This document shows, in pieces, positions 1 through 8,374 of a DNA stretch of 64,000 bases (within the stretch, counting starts at the first letter, position 1; each line of letters begins with the position of its first letter). The translations under genes and the position numbers were made by a program. This DNA comes from Cohnella sp. WQ 127256 (GTDB lineage Bacteria > Bacillota > Bacilli > Paenibacillales > Paenibacillaceae): contig NZ_JAMZCY010000001.1 in assembly GCF_024519285.1 (NCBI RefSeq), positions 1 to 64,000 on the forward strand, written 5' to 3'. Below the pieces are notes generated by a model, which searched no databases, was not told the DNA's origin, and saw nothing but the letters and a program-made list of their open reading frames with translations.

Positions 1-176
1 GAGCAGATTGTACCTCCGCTTTCCCCTCGGGTAAAAAATTCCTCTTCCGTTACCTCTTTAGCTTCGGTATGATGGGCAATGAACACGATATCCACTTTCT
101 CATACTGGTGTCTTAAGAAGCGATTCATCCAGAAGAAGAAGGAACGTGCACAATATTTTTCAAAGCTTCCCATCGA
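1..176 (-). pseudogene. Partial duplicate of yhbH (internal fragment, cut by window edge)
   Basis: These 176 bases are identical, base for base, to 20445-20620 inside the intact yhbH gene. They encode about residues 218-276 of that protein on the minus strand. Identity stops abruptly after base 176, so this copy lacks everything N-terminal of about residue 218. The C-terminal side runs out of the window, so the full length of the duplicate is unknown. Perfect identity over a protein-coding stretch means the duplication is recent, or that the copies are kept alike by recombination. It is most likely non-functional, since it has no start and lacks the metal-site motif of the intact copy. An assembly artefact is the main alternative. 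Confidence 0.9.
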
Positions 177-736
177 GCTGGGTGTGTCATAATTAACTAT
201 AAGAAAACACCAACTTAAAATCAAGTCGAGAACAATCTAAACGGAATTGGAAAGTCATTGTACCAGGGTTTTGTGTTTGTAACAGATTACATCCTAAGGT
301 GGTTTGTTCCCGCATACGGGGCATGTGGAGTGCTGTGTGTTGCTGGTAAGGGAGTAATATAAGGAGCCACATTTACTAGCTCCAAATACACGAAGATCTC
401 ATGTTAAGCTAAGCAGGCTGAGATCTTCGTTTTTTTATCTAACATTTATATTGGTCGTCTTCGGTGCCGGCGTTGTTGCTGGCAATGGTATGCGGGCAAG
501 TTGCTAGTTAAGCGTCTAAAGAGAACGACGCTGCTTTATCCGATTGCTTAGGAGGTGTGTTACATCCTGTTACATCCTTCTTCTTACGATCGGTACAGCC
601 TTACGAGGCAGACTGATTGCTATTTCTTGGTTGCAAGAAGCAGACGAAAGCAGAGGAAGGAACCTCGAAACCAGCCACAGTCCGGCAGGTGGGGCAGATA
701 ATTGCTGAATAGCATCGCGCGCCTTGCTTTCGGGTA
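177..736. other. Non-coding stretch at the left edge of the accessory block
   Basis: Just after the yhbH fragment ends, about 560 bases carry no convincing gene. A short hairpin (GGAGC/GCTCC arms, about 363-382) and a good intrinsic terminator (390-436) are the only clear structures. A short reading near 440-507 gives a hydrophobic stretch but has no start or context that supports a gene. I saw no transposase or recombinase remnant. Confidence 0.6.
390..436 (+). terminator. Intrinsic terminator
   Basis: The arms ACGAAGATCTC (390-400) and GAGATCTTCGT (420-430) are perfectly complementary over 11 bases, with a 19-base loop, followed by six T. It would end a plus-strand transcript, but no plus-strand gene precedes it here, so its parent gene may have been lost in the rearrangement at 176/177. 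Confidence 0.8.
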
Positions 737-895
737 TCAACAAACCGTCTCGACGCATCCATTCCTTGTGTGTGGGTTCAATGTTCGTTGAATTGTATTG
801 TCTTTTGGTGTAGGTGAAGTCTGTGAATCTTCTTGCGATGATCTGTTGCTTTCGCAACCCGTAAGCACCAGCATCCCAACTAGAATGATGCACAT
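737..895 (-). pseudogene. Remnant of a small lipoprotein gene
   Basis: On the minus strand an ATG at 895 follows AAGGAG by a few bases and encodes a short hydrophobic leader ending in a lipobox, LVLTGC. A Ser/Thr/Gln/Asp-rich stretch typical of a mature lipoprotein start follows. The frame stops after 52 residues at 737. The next frame continues with protein-like sequence (RRDGLLIPESKARDAIQQL) down to about 570, which suggests a frameshift in a once longer lipoprotein. The RBS overlaps the stop of the preceding copper-amine-oxidase-domain fragment, so the two were probably one operon. No specific family is recognised. Confidence 0.4.
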
Positions 896-902
896 CCACT
901 CC

Positions 903-1229
903 TTACTCTTCTAATTGCTCCTTGGCATCGGTAATGACAATCTCCCCGTTATCGAAAAATACTTTCATGTTCAGGTTTTCGTTGACAAAACGAACCGGCA
1001 CAAGCGTGATGGCGTTACGGATGATGGTCTGTGAATCCATTGACGTACGACGGCAGTTCACTATCGCTTCTTTTTGGTCGATGACAAGCTCGATCCGATT
1101 GTCATCTTTTACGATCGTTACGGATCTCTTCTTGCCATCCCATGTGACTTCGGCGCCCAGCGCTTCGCTGACGAATCGGATGGGGACCATCGTTTCGTTT
1201 TCTTGGAGCAGGCGGCGCGCCTTTTTGAT
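903..1229 (-). pseudogene. Copper amine oxidase N-terminal-like domain fragment (PF07833 type)
   Basis: The open frame holds two tandem half-repeats of the stalk domain found in many exported Paenibacillus proteins. The first is MVPIRFVSEALGAEVTWD, the second LVPVRFVNENLNMKVFFD. The frame is open from 1229 but an in-frame TAA lies just before it, and the signal peptide and first repeat strand expected upstream are missing. I therefore read it as the 3' end of a truncated gene. The only in-frame ATG (1190) falls inside the first repeat and has no RBS. Family members are usually anchored or secreted; the domain alone gives no enzyme activity. Confidence 0.65.
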
Positions 1230-1324
1230 TTAGGTGGTTTACTTAAAATCGAGAAGGTTTAAACCGGTCTCCGTCTTGAACTTGGCGGTTAACGATGAGA
1301 CGCTCATCCAGCAAGTGCGAGTAA

Positions 1325-1495
1325 GATGCGCGAGGGATAGCTCGCGGTCGCAGTTTACTCCACGAAGTGGCGGATGGAAACGATCCAATCGTCTTTCATA
1401 AGATTTTACTGCCGGAGCCCGAAATTACGGTTTCCTCGTGGAATCGGCTTAAAGGTGATTATGTGCAAGGGACTATGCTTCCGGAAATTGCGTAG
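1325..1495 (+). pseudogene. Possible 3' remnant of an unidentified gene
   Basis: Between an in-frame TAA and a TAG the plus strand reads as 56 protein-like residues, including KILLPEPEITVSSWNRLKG and QGTMLPEIA. It has no start codon or RBS, so it would be a C-terminal leftover. I do not recognise the family, and chance openness cannot be excluded at this length. The surrounding bases 1263-1520 hold nothing else I can support. Confidence 0.2.
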
Positions 1496-1520
1496 TGAGC
1501 TACCCAGCAGTATTTTGTTC

Positions 1521-1549
1521 TTGACATGTTTTGAAATAGGTAATATATT
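1521..1549 (+). promoter_or_regulatory. Sigma-A-like promoter of the lacI-type gene
   Basis: TTGACA (1521-1526) and TATATT (1544-1549) are separated by 17 bases. A perfect 6-base inverted repeat, ATTTCA-AATA-TGAAAT (1547-1562), and the recurring 13-base motif (1561-1573) lie where the transcript should begin. That is the usual position for a repressor block. Confidence 0.6.
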
Positions 1550-1560
1550 TCAAATATGAA

Positions 1561-1574
1561 ATGAATCGTTTTCC
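1561..1574. promoter_or_regulatory. Candidate operator of the local LacI-type regulator, copy 1
   Basis: ATGAATCGTTTTCC sits between promoter and ribosome site of the lacI-type gene. The first 13 bases recur at 2645 and 3618. The CG core with flanking AA/TT resembles LacI-family half-sites. It is not a CcpA site, because only three bases separate TG and CG. Confidence 0.5.
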
Positions 1575-1586
1575 GGAGGTGTAGAG

Positions 1587-2624
1587 GTGGTACAATTAAA
1601 AGATGTGGCCCGGTTTGCGGGGGTATCCAATGGTTCCGTATCCAAAGTGCTTAACGGAAGCCCAGGTGTATCTCCTAGAATGAAAAGATTAGTTGAAAAA
1701 GCGATTGACGAACTAAATTATAATCCTAATATGGTAGCCCGCAGCCTCCGTACTAAGATGACTAACCAGATCGCAGTTATGGTACCGTTTACAAATGACC
1801 CTTATTTCGTTGAATTTTTTCGCGGTGTATCCATTGAATTGCGCAACTTCGGTTTTGTACCGATTCTTTATTCTACAGAACCGCAATTTTCGGTTCAAGA
1901 AATCCGTGAATTGGTCATGCGCGGCATTGACGGGCTTATCGTCTCGACCTATGGCTGGGATGATGAAGTTCTTGAAGAACTATACCTAATCGCGAAGAAA
2001 GTGCCTGTCGTTTCTTTTAAGAGGTGTTTCCCGGGAACGGCTATTCATTCAGTTAATGTAGACGATAAGCACGGGATGTACCAAGCTGTTTCCCATTTAA
2101 CATCGATTGGGCACCGGAGGATTGGATATATCACTGCAGGGATGAATTTGGAAACAGGTCAGCAGCGCCTGGCAGGGTATCAACTAGCATTAGAAGAGGC
2201 AGGTATTGAATATGATCCTAATCTCGTAGTACCCAGTGAAGACTTTCAAATCGCGGATGGATTTCACAGTGTACAGCATTTGTTGAAGCGATTTCCATTG
2301 CCGACGGCTATCGTCGGTGCCAACGATTCTTTGTCAATCGGTGTGTTGAAATATCTGGAAGGCCGCAACGTAAAAATACCGGAAGATATCGCGGTAATGG
2401 GTTATGATGATGTACCGTTGTCGACGATGGTCACGCCTAGCTTGTCTTCGGTAAGAGTCCCTGTATATGAAATGACGGCAAAAGCGGTTCGGATCATCGA
2501 CGCCATCATAAAACAGGAGTGCAAGGATGTTGTGAATGAGAAATTCCCTACTTCTCTAGTGATTCGACATTCCACAGACTTCAGCGCCAAGGATGAATTT
2601 GAATTCAATCGGTTTTCTAAATAG
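1587..2624 (+). CDS. LacI-family transcriptional regulator
   Basis: This 345-residue DNA-binding regulator most likely controls the adjacent glycan-use genes. Residues 1-55 form the LacI helix-turn-helix and hinge helix: LKDVARFAGVSNGSVSKVLN, then NPNMVARSLRTK. Residues 60-330 form the periplasmic-binding-protein-like effector domain (DGLIVSTYGW, GHRRIGYITAG, PEDIAVMGYDD). Translation starts at GTG 1587, seven bases after GGAGGT. Its own promoter carries the same 13-base motif that recurs before phyH and the binding-protein gene, so autoregulation is likely. The effector is unknown; a sugar released from the target glycan is the natural guess. Length is normal for the family. Confidence 0.93.
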   Translation: MVQLKDVARFAGVSNGSVSKVLNGSPGVSPRMKRLVEKAIDELNYNPNMVARSLRTKMTNQIAVMVPFTNDPYFVEFFRGVSIELRNFGFVPILYSTEPQFSVQEIRELVMRGIDGLIVSTYGWDDEVLEELYLIAKKVPVVSFKRCFPGTAIHSVNVDDKHGMYQAVSHLTSIGHRRIGYITAGMNLETGQQRLAGYQLALEEAGIEYDPNLVVPSEDFQIADGFHSVQHLLKRFPLPTAIVGANDSLSIGVLKYLEGRNVKIPEDIAVMGYDDVPLSTMVTPSLSSVRVPVYEMTAKAVRIIDAIIKQECKDVVNEKFPTSLVIRHSTDFSAKDEFEFNRFSK

Positions 2625-2644
2625 TAAATCTTTTTTTTGAAAAA

Positions 2645-2658
2645 ATGAATCGTTTTCC
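2645..2658. promoter_or_regulatory. Candidate operator, copy 2
   Basis: ATGAATCGTTTTCC, the same 14 bases as copy 1, lies 20 bases after the lacI stop and about 135 bases before the phyH start. Its intergenic position fits separate control of the phyH promoter. Confidence 0.5.
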
Positions 2659-2794
2659 AAAAGACAACTTAATGTCATCTTGGTATTGAAGCTGCGTATG
2701 ATGTGTTCTTGATCTTTGGGGAACGATGCATTACGAGGTAGAAGTGGAAATCGGTGATAACGTCTTTTGAACACGATAAAAGGAGCGGAATAGC

Positions 2795-3607
2795 GTGACG
2801 AAAATATCGGCGTATGAATTGGTTACTAAAGAGCAAATCGAATTTTATCGGGAATACGGCTTTGTGCAGATTGACAATGTTCTTACATCCGATGAGTTGT
2901 CAGAACTGCGCATTTATCTCGAGGAGGTAATGACGCAGACAAACGGACATGGTATTCATACCGACAAGGAAGGAGGATCCTATTACAAGGTACTAAATCA
3001 GAAGGTAGATGTTTGGCGAGATCATGCAGGAATGGCCAAATACAGTCTATCCGAGAACTTTGCGCAGATGGCGCAATTGCTAACCGGGGTACCTTCGATC
3101 CGACTATATCACGATCACGCGCTCTACAAAATGCCAGGAGATTCCAAAGAAACGCCGTGGCATCAGGATTTTCCGTTTTGGCCTATGAAGGAGTCCGGTG
3201 CACTTTCTATGTGGCTCGCTTTAGATGATGTGAATGAAAACAACGGCTGCATGGTATTCATGCCTAGATCGCACAAGCTCGGAAAGGTCGCCTCCATCGA
3301 TTTTCTCGAACCGATAGACATATTCGAGCTCTCTAAGGGTACGCATATCGACGACGAAAAACCGGTTATCGTTCGAATGAAGGCAGGAAGCTGTACGTTC
3401 CATGATGGGTTGACTTTCCATTTTGCTCATGCTAACCGTACCTCCAACCCACGTCGAGTGCTTGCAGTTATTTACATGCCGGATGGTACAAAGTTTGACG
3501 GCAAATCCACGCATGTAACCGATTCTTACGGGCTTCAGATCGGCGATTCGATCTGCGGCCCGCGTAACCCGGTTCTGGCCAAACTAAGTGTTAAATCCGT
3601 TTTTTAG
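2795..3607 (+). CDS. PhyH-family Fe(II)/2-oxoglutarate dioxygenase-like protein
   Basis: The 270-residue protein resembles phytanoyl-CoA dioxygenase (PhyH) proteins, which hydroxylate small molecules using iron, oxygen and 2-oxoglutarate. Near residue 115 it has WHQDFPFWP, which supplies the HxD metal pair. NNGCMVFMPRSHKLG follows, and the distal His lies in FHFAHANRTSNPRR, whose Arg would hold 2-oxoglutarate. It starts with GTG 2795 behind AGGAG. It lies between lacI and the importer genes and has a copy of the recurring motif on each side, which suggests co-regulation. The substrate is unknown. Members of this family often sit in carbohydrate clusters without an assigned role. It is probably cytoplasmic, as no signal peptide is visible. 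Confidence 0.85.
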   Translation: MTKISAYELVTKEQIEFYREYGFVQIDNVLTSDELSELRIYLEEVMTQTNGHGIHTDKEGGSYYKVLNQKVDVWRDHAGMAKYSLSENFAQMAQLLTGVPSIRLYHDHALYKMPGDSKETPWHQDFPFWPMKESGALSMWLALDDVNENNGCMVFMPRSHKLGKVASIDFLEPIDIFELSKGTHIDDEKPVIVRMKAGSCTFHDGLTFHFAHANRTSNPRRVLAVIYMPDGTKFDGKSTHVTDSYGLQIGDSICGPRNPVLAKLSVKSVF

Positions 3608-3617
3608 TCATTTAAAT

Positions 3618-3630
3618 ATGAATCGTTTTC
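3618..3630. promoter_or_regulatory. Candidate operator, copy 3
   Basis: ATGAATCGTTTTC begins ten bases after the phyH stop and about 100 bases before the binding-protein gene. It matches copies 1 and 2 over 13 bases; the next base differs. Confidence 0.5.
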
Positions 3631-3729
3631 GAGTCTATGGAAGAGGTGAGTAAAATGTAAATTTGGAATAGTGTTTATCATTTATTTTCAAGGGGATTCA
3701 CTAAAAAAACTTAGAGAGGTAGTGTTGAT

Positions 3730-5070
3730 ATGAACATCAAAAAAATAGCTCTATTAGTTACGGTTACGATTCTATGGGCTTCCCTAATGGTTGCCTGTGG
3801 TAAAGGCAATACGACTGAATCATCACAGTCACCTTCAAACACTCCATCTACAACAGACATAAAAAAAGAACAGGTCACCCTTAATTTTGAAACTTGGGCA
3901 GACAAGACCATTACGGATAAGATGATCGTAGAGTTTGAAAAAACACATACGGAAATTACCGTTATTGCCAATTACCATACGAATTTCCCTGAATTTATGA
4001 CATCATTGAAGACAGCAATTGCAACAGGTGATGCACCCGATATAATCCCATTCGATTCTCCAACTTCAATGGGAGCTTTAGAAAGTAACTTGGAACCTTT
4101 AGATCAATATTTTGAGAAGGATTATAACAATGACTGGAAAGGGAAGTTCCTTGCAGGACCAGTGTCTGATGTGTCTATTAACGGTAAAATCGTTGGTTTT
4201 CCTGGCTTTAGTAGCCCAGGCGGCCTAATTTGGTACAACAAAAACTTATTGGATAAATACGGGATAAAAGTGCCGGAAACATACGATGAGTTGAAGGCTG
4301 CATCAGATATGTTACGTAAGAATGGTCTGCAACCTTTACTTCTTGGTGCGAAGGATTCTTGGATTGTTCTCGATACATTCCAAGAAATACTTAATGACGT
4401 TGCCCCTGGGAAGCAATACGATGCCTTTGCTAAGAAAATTCCTTTTAACGACCCAGAAATTGTAAAGGCATTTGATACTTGGAAAAAATTATTTGATGAC
4501 AAGATATTCCAAGATGATACGTTCAGCATGACTCAATATATGGATGTGTATAATTCATTTGTTGATAAGCAAGTTGGTGCTTTCCAAAGTAACGGTGCGT
4601 GGAATCAAGATATATTTAGTAACAACGATTTAAAGGCAAAAGTTGATGCAGTGGAATGGGGAGTAATGTCGTTCCCTGATCTCAATGGCGATGGCAAACG
4701 TGCACCGCTCCTAAATACTGTAGGTGGAATAGGCATTTACAAGAAAAGTAAGAACAAAGATGCCGCATGGGAATTCATTAAGTTCATGAATACAGGAATA
4801 GGCGCGCAATTGCAAATTGATCGGGCTCTCGTCACACCTCCCTTTACAGATCCTGCTATGGGACCAAGTATTCAGCTGACACCGAACCAGAAGCAGGTTA
4901 ACGAAACGATTAATCAAATTGTGAAGGACAATGGAACATTACCAAGAGGAGTTGCCGATCCTAAAGTAACCGAGAAGTTATACGATGTTCTCACTAAGGT
5001 TGCCTATGGGAATTTGTCTTCCGCTAATGCTGCTAAGCAGGTTCAAGACGTGATTGATTCAAGTAAGTAA
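3730..5070 (+). CDS. ABC transporter sugar-binding lipoprotein (family 1 SBP)
   Basis: A 446-residue lipoprotein that should capture an oligosaccharide outside the membrane and hand it to the two permeases that follow. The signal peptide ends in the lipobox LMVACG, so the lipidated Cys is at about residue 23, followed by a Ser/Thr/Pro-rich linker. Family-typical stretches are FETWADKTITDKMIVEFEKT, PDIIPFDSPTSM, GLIWYNKNLLDKYGI and KKSKNKDAAWEFIKFMNTG. GAGAGG lies 11 bases before ATG 3730. No ATPase gene is nearby. The ligand cannot be read from sequence; the neighbouring rhamnose genes suggest a rhamnose-containing oligosaccharide. Confidence 0.93.
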   Translation: MNIKKIALLVTVTILWASLMVACGKGNTTESSQSPSNTPSTTDIKKEQVTLNFETWADKTITDKMIVEFEKTHTEITVIANYHTNFPEFMTSLKTAIATGDAPDIIPFDSPTSMGALESNLEPLDQYFEKDYNNDWKGKFLAGPVSDVSINGKIVGFPGFSSPGGLIWYNKNLLDKYGIKVPETYDELKAASDMLRKNGLQPLLLGAKDSWIVLDTFQEILNDVAPGKQYDAFAKKIPFNDPEIVKAFDTWKKLFDDKIFQDDTFSMTQYMDVYNSFVDKQVGAFQSNGAWNQDIFSNNDLKAKVDAVEWGVMSFPDLNGDGKRAPLLNTVGGIGIYKKSKNKDAAWEFIKFMNTGIGAQLQIDRALVTPPFTDPAMGPSIQLTPNQKQVNETINQIVKDNGTLPRGVADPKVTEKLYDVLTKVAYGNLSSANAAKQVQDVIDSSK

Positions 5071-5086
5071 GTTGGATGAACCTTGT

Positions 5087-5109
5087 GAAAGGGAGGTGTC
5101 CTCCCTTTC
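5087..5109 (+). terminator. Intercistronic stem-loop between SBP and permease
   Basis: GAAAGGGAGG (5087-5096) pairs perfectly with CCTCCCTTTC (5100-5109) across a 3-base loop. Only a weak pyrimidine tract follows, so partial termination or protection of the upstream mRNA is more likely than full termination. Confidence 0.7.
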
Positions 5110-5140
5110 CTGTTTCTTTCTATAGGGAGTTGATGTTATT

Positions 5141-6010
5141 TTGCATAAGAATCGATACACAGCATTTGTCTTTGTGGCACCGATATTAATATTCTTTTTT
5201 GTATTCCTATTATACCCACTACTTTACACATTCCATATCAGCTTCTATGAATGGAATGGGATTGATCCAATAAAAAAGTTTATTGGTTTCGACAATTACA
5301 AGAGCATGTTTTATGACCCTCTGTTTTATCAATCACTCAGAAATTTTCTTGTATTATGTGTACTCGTTATAACTATTCAGATGCTTCTTGGTTTCTTATT
5401 AGCTTATATTATGCGACGAAATTCTAAGCTTTTCACGGTTTTCAAAACAATTATCTTTATACCAGTCATTTTGACTGCTATTGTAGTTTCCAATATTTTT
5501 AACAATATTTTGGCTTTTAACGACGGTTTAATCAACACCATTCTTAGAAATATTGGTCTAGACCAATTGGCCATGAGCTGGACAGCAAACCCAAATATCG
5601 CTTTATTTTCGGTAATCGCTGTCGTGATTTGGATGGGAACAGGATTTAGTATGTCCGTCTACGTATCTGCCATGACTTCGCTTTCTCTTGAAGTCATAGA
5701 GGCATCACGCATAGATGGTGCTAACAGAGTTCAAACCATTACCAGAGTTGTCTGGCCTATGCTAAGAGACACCCATTTCTCGCTGACCATTATTAGTGTC
5801 ATCAGTGCTTTGAAAATTTTTGATATCGTGTACTTATTAACCCGTGGTGGTCCTATGCATTCTACGGAAATGTTGTCTACTTACATGTTTACTCGCACTT
5901 TCGATAGTTATGAACAGGGATTTGGCTCAGCAATTGGCAGTTTTCTTATTGTATTGGCTGTTGTCATAACAATCATCCAAATGCGATTGTCAAGAAATAT
6001 TCAAAATTAG
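5141..6010 (+). CDS. ABC sugar transporter permease (MalF/UgpA-like)
   Basis: A 289-residue inner-membrane permease of the binding-protein-dependent sugar importer class. Six hydrophobic segments are visible, beginning with FVFVAPILIFFFVFLLYPLL. The cytoplasmic EAA loop that docks the ATPase is SLEVIEASRIDGANRVQTI at about residue 185. The start is TTG 5141 with AGGGAG upstream, and the only nearby ATG is out of frame. It follows the SBP gene after a stem-loop and precedes the partner permease by 13 bases. Its ATPase is not encoded here. Length is normal for the family. Confidence 0.93.
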   Translation: MHKNRYTAFVFVAPILIFFFVFLLYPLLYTFHISFYEWNGIDPIKKFIGFDNYKSMFYDPLFYQSLRNFLVLCVLVITIQMLLGFLLAYIMRRNSKLFTVFKTIIFIPVILTAIVVSNIFNNILAFNDGLINTILRNIGLDQLAMSWTANPNIALFSVIAVVIWMGTGFSMSVYVSAMTSLSLEVIEASRIDGANRVQTITRVVWPMLRDTHFSLTIISVISALKIFDIVYLLTRGGPMHSTEMLSTYMFTRTFDSYEQGFGSAIGSFLIVLAVVITIIQMRLSRNIQN

Positions 6011-6023
6011 GGAGGGGGATAGC

Positions 6024-6806
6024 ATGAAGAATCGTGGTATAGAGGTGCTCCGTAATTCACTCCTATTAGTAACAGTAGGTTTATTTTCTTTGCCGCTCTA
6101 TTATTTGCTTCAAACCTCGTTACAGAATAAAGGATTCGGAAATTATTATAATGCGTTGACGAAAATCAATTTAGGTCAGAACATGATAAATAGTGGAATC
6201 GTGACTGTATCAACAGTTCTCTTAGTTATTGCCGTTGCATTACCTGCTGCATTTGCTTTCTCTAAGATTACATTTTCAGGTAAAAATATTCTTTTTTTGA
6301 TTCTTCTTATGTCTTTAGCTATTCCGGGAATATCCATTGCGGTTCCGGTCGTCCAGATCGTCAAAGGTCTAGGTTGGACTAACAATTATTTAGCATTAAT
6401 TTTCCCATATACGGCTCTCTTATCGCCCTTCGCTCTAGTCTTAATGAGGGGGTTTATGGATCAGCTGCCGAAAGAGTTGCTTGAATCTGCGCTGGTGGAC
6501 GGATGCAATGTATATCAAGCTTTTTTTCGAATTTATGCACCATTAGCCAAACCAGTAGTTATGATCGTAACTGTGTTTACATTTCTGGGAAGTTGGAACG
6601 AGTTTCTATTCGCCAAGCTGTTTATGCGTAAAGAGAGCATGCAGATGGTAACGACAATTCCAATTAAATTTCAAGTAAATTTCTACACAGATATACCAGG
6701 ATTGTTTGCTGCGCTGGTTCTTATTCAACTGCCTCTGCTTATCATTTATATCTTGTTTCAACGTGTGTTTAAGGAGGGCCTTACAGCCGGGGCCGTAAAG
6801 TCTTAG
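6024..6806 (+). CDS. ABC sugar transporter permease (MalG/UgpE-like)
   Basis: A 260-residue partner permease of the same importer, with about six membrane segments. The EAA loop reads LLESALVDGCNVYQAFFRIY at about residue 150, with Cys in place of the usual Ala/Ser. The C-terminal end, FKEGLTAGAVKS, is typical of MalG-type subunits. GGGAGGGGG lies seven bases before ATG 6024. It is slightly short at the N terminus compared with usual 270-280-residue members but contains the full core. Together with the two genes before it, it forms the transport unit. Confidence 0.92.
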   Translation: MKNRGIEVLRNSLLLVTVGLFSLPLYYLLQTSLQNKGFGNYYNALTKINLGQNMINSGIVTVSTVLLVIAVALPAAFAFSKITFSGKNILFLILLMSLAIPGISIAVPVVQIVKGLGWTNNYLALIFPYTALLSPFALVLMRGFMDQLPKELLESALVDGCNVYQAFFRIYAPLAKPVVMIVTVFTFLGSWNEFLFAKLFMRKESMQMVTTIPIKFQVNFYTDIPGLFAALVLIQLPLLIIYILFQRVFKEGLTAGAVKS

Positions 6807-6846
6807 AGATATAGCAATCACAAAACATAATCCGGGAGAGAATACT

Positions 6847-8010
6847 ATGACTTTTAAAAAATTTGATGTAGCCGCAATATATTTCCCTAGCTGGCATGCA
6901 GAAGTTAAGAATGATAAAATTCACGGACAAAATTGGACGGAATGGGAGCTTGTGAAGAATGCAAAGCCTCTCTACGAAGGACACTATCAACCACGTATAC
7001 CCAGTTGGGGATATTTTGACGAAGCTAGCTTGGAATACGCAGAGAAACAAATCGATTTAGCTGCTGACCATGGAGTAACTGTATTTCATGTAGATTGGTA
7101 TTGGTATGAAAATGCACCCTTCTTGAATCGTCCTTTAGATGAAGCGCTATTAAAGGCATCAAATAACAAGAGAATTAAATTTGGGATAATGTGGGCCAAT
7201 CATGATTGGAAGCATATATTCCCAATGCCCCGAACGAAAGAATCATCCCTACTATTTCCGAGTGTCTATGACACTGTGAGTATGGATAATGTAATTGAAG
7301 AATGGATTGGCAAATATTTTAGTCATCCACAAATATGGACAATTGATGGTAAGCCCGTAGTAACGATTTACAATTTGGATCATATGGTTGCGAGCATTGG
7401 CGGGGAAGGCGCTAAACGACTTATTGACCGGATGGGCGAGAGACTCATTCATCTTGGATTGCCCAGTATTCATTGGAATGCGATGGGTGATTACCGCACT
7501 GTGCAGAATCAACTCAAGGAGCTAGGGATCTTGAGCGCATCTAACTACCAGACGATTTGGGACCCAACTTATGCTACAGATATCTGTGACCCGCAAAGTG
7601 TCTTCGACCTACGCTCACCCAAACGACAAGATTACCTTAAGAGCTTGGATCTTGGAGAAGCCCATTGGAACAAAATGGCGAAAGATCTTTCCATACCTTA
7701 CTATCCAATACTGACGCAAGGTTGGGATTCTTCCCCCCGCGGTGAGCAATTCGAAGGCCATGGTGAGATCATGCAAGGCTATCCCTGGTATCCAATTGTC
7801 GAGAACAATACGCCGGAAAACTTCGAGAAAGCAGCCATTCGGGCACGCGATTTCGCATTGCGTCAGCCAGCAGAACATAAAGTGGTGTACATTAACGCTT
7901 GGAACGAATGGACGGAAGGCAGTTATTTATTACCTGATGAAAGGTATGGAATCGAGTATCTACAAGCATTAAAACGGGTCTTTACAGGAATAACAGTCTC
8001 GAAGAAATAG
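6847..8010 (+). CDS. WbsX/GH99-like glycan-active protein
   Basis: A 387-residue protein of the WbsX family (PF14307), a TIM-barrel group related to GH99 endo-alpha-mannanases and often called glycosyltransferase by tradition. Marker sequences are AAIYFPSWHAE at the N terminus, GQNWTEWELVKNAKPLY, VFHVDWYWYE, and NAWNEWTEGSYLLPDERYG near the C terminus. No signal peptide is visible, so it should act inside the cell, probably on imported oligosaccharide. It follows the permeases by 40 bases, with GGGAGAG eight bases before the ATG. Its position in a glycan-breakdown cluster argues for a hydrolase rather than a transferase, but the sequence does not prove this. Confidence 0.85.
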   Translation: MTFKKFDVAAIYFPSWHAEVKNDKIHGQNWTEWELVKNAKPLYEGHYQPRIPSWGYFDEASLEYAEKQIDLAADHGVTVFHVDWYWYENAPFLNRPLDEALLKASNNKRIKFGIMWANHDWKHIFPMPRTKESSLLFPSVYDTVSMDNVIEEWIGKYFSHPQIWTIDGKPVVTIYNLDHMVASIGGEGAKRLIDRMGERLIHLGLPSIHWNAMGDYRTVQNQLKELGILSASNYQTIWDPTYATDICDPQSVFDLRSPKRQDYLKSLDLGEAHWNKMAKDLSIPYYPILTQGWDSSPRGEQFEGHGEIMQGYPWYPIVENNTPENFEKAAIRARDFALRQPAEHKVVYINAWNEWTEGSYLLPDERYGIEYLQALKRVFTGITVSKK

Positions 8011-8037
8011 GAACAGATATTGAAGGAGAGTGACATC

Positions 8038-8358
8038 ATGCTTCGGAGATATGGTTTCCGACTACGCGTTAAGTCAGGCCACGAACAAGATTATATATAT
8101 CATCATGAACACGTAATACCTGAGCTGATTCAAGCTCTGAAGGAAGCAGGTATTCAAAATTATTCGATTTTTATGGACGGCACAGATTTATTTGCTTATC
8201 TGGAATGCGAAGATATAGAGAATGCCTGGAGTTATGTTAGAAACAATGATGCAAGTGAAGCATGGGATATCATTATGACACCACACATGGACTTAGTAGA
8301 CCCGCAGGATGATAAACCGAATATGAAGCCGCTTAGAGAAGTATTTCATCTGGATTAG
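8038..8358 (+). CDS. L-rhamnose mutarotase
   Basis: A 106-residue cytoplasmic enzyme of the RhaM/DUF718 family that interconverts alpha and beta L-rhamnose. It opens MLRRYGFRLRVKSGHEQDYI, with the conserved HHEHVIPELIQALKEAGI segment near residue 25 and YSIFMDG and YLECEDIENAW further on. The C-terminal part has the usual WDIIMTPHMD. I chose ATG 8038 because GAAGGAGAG lies eight bases before it; an upstream TTG at 8020 would overlap that site. The length matches the family. It is the best evidence in the cluster that L-rhamnose, or a sugar like it, is released. Isomerase, kinase and aldolase genes for rhamnose are not present in this window. Confidence 0.88.
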   Translation: MLRRYGFRLRVKSGHEQDYIYHHEHVIPELIQALKEAGIQNYSIFMDGTDLFAYLECEDIENAWSYVRNNDASEAWDIIMTPHMDLVDPQDDKPNMKPLREVFHLD

Positions 8359-8374
8359 GTAGGAGGAAGGGTCT

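Noticed and set aside
570-899. A 109-residue minus-strand frame starting at GTG 899
   Set aside because: The first part competes with a lipoprotein frame that has a better start and a lipobox. I read the two as one broken gene instead.
177-902. Insertion-sequence or integrase remnant at the left border
   Set aside because: I found no transposase or integrase sequence on either strand and no inverted ends. The border looks like a simple recombination joint.
1561-1574. The recurring 13-base motif as a CcpA cre site
   Set aside because: cre has four bases between TG and CG; the motif has three. The match to cre is therefore only partial.
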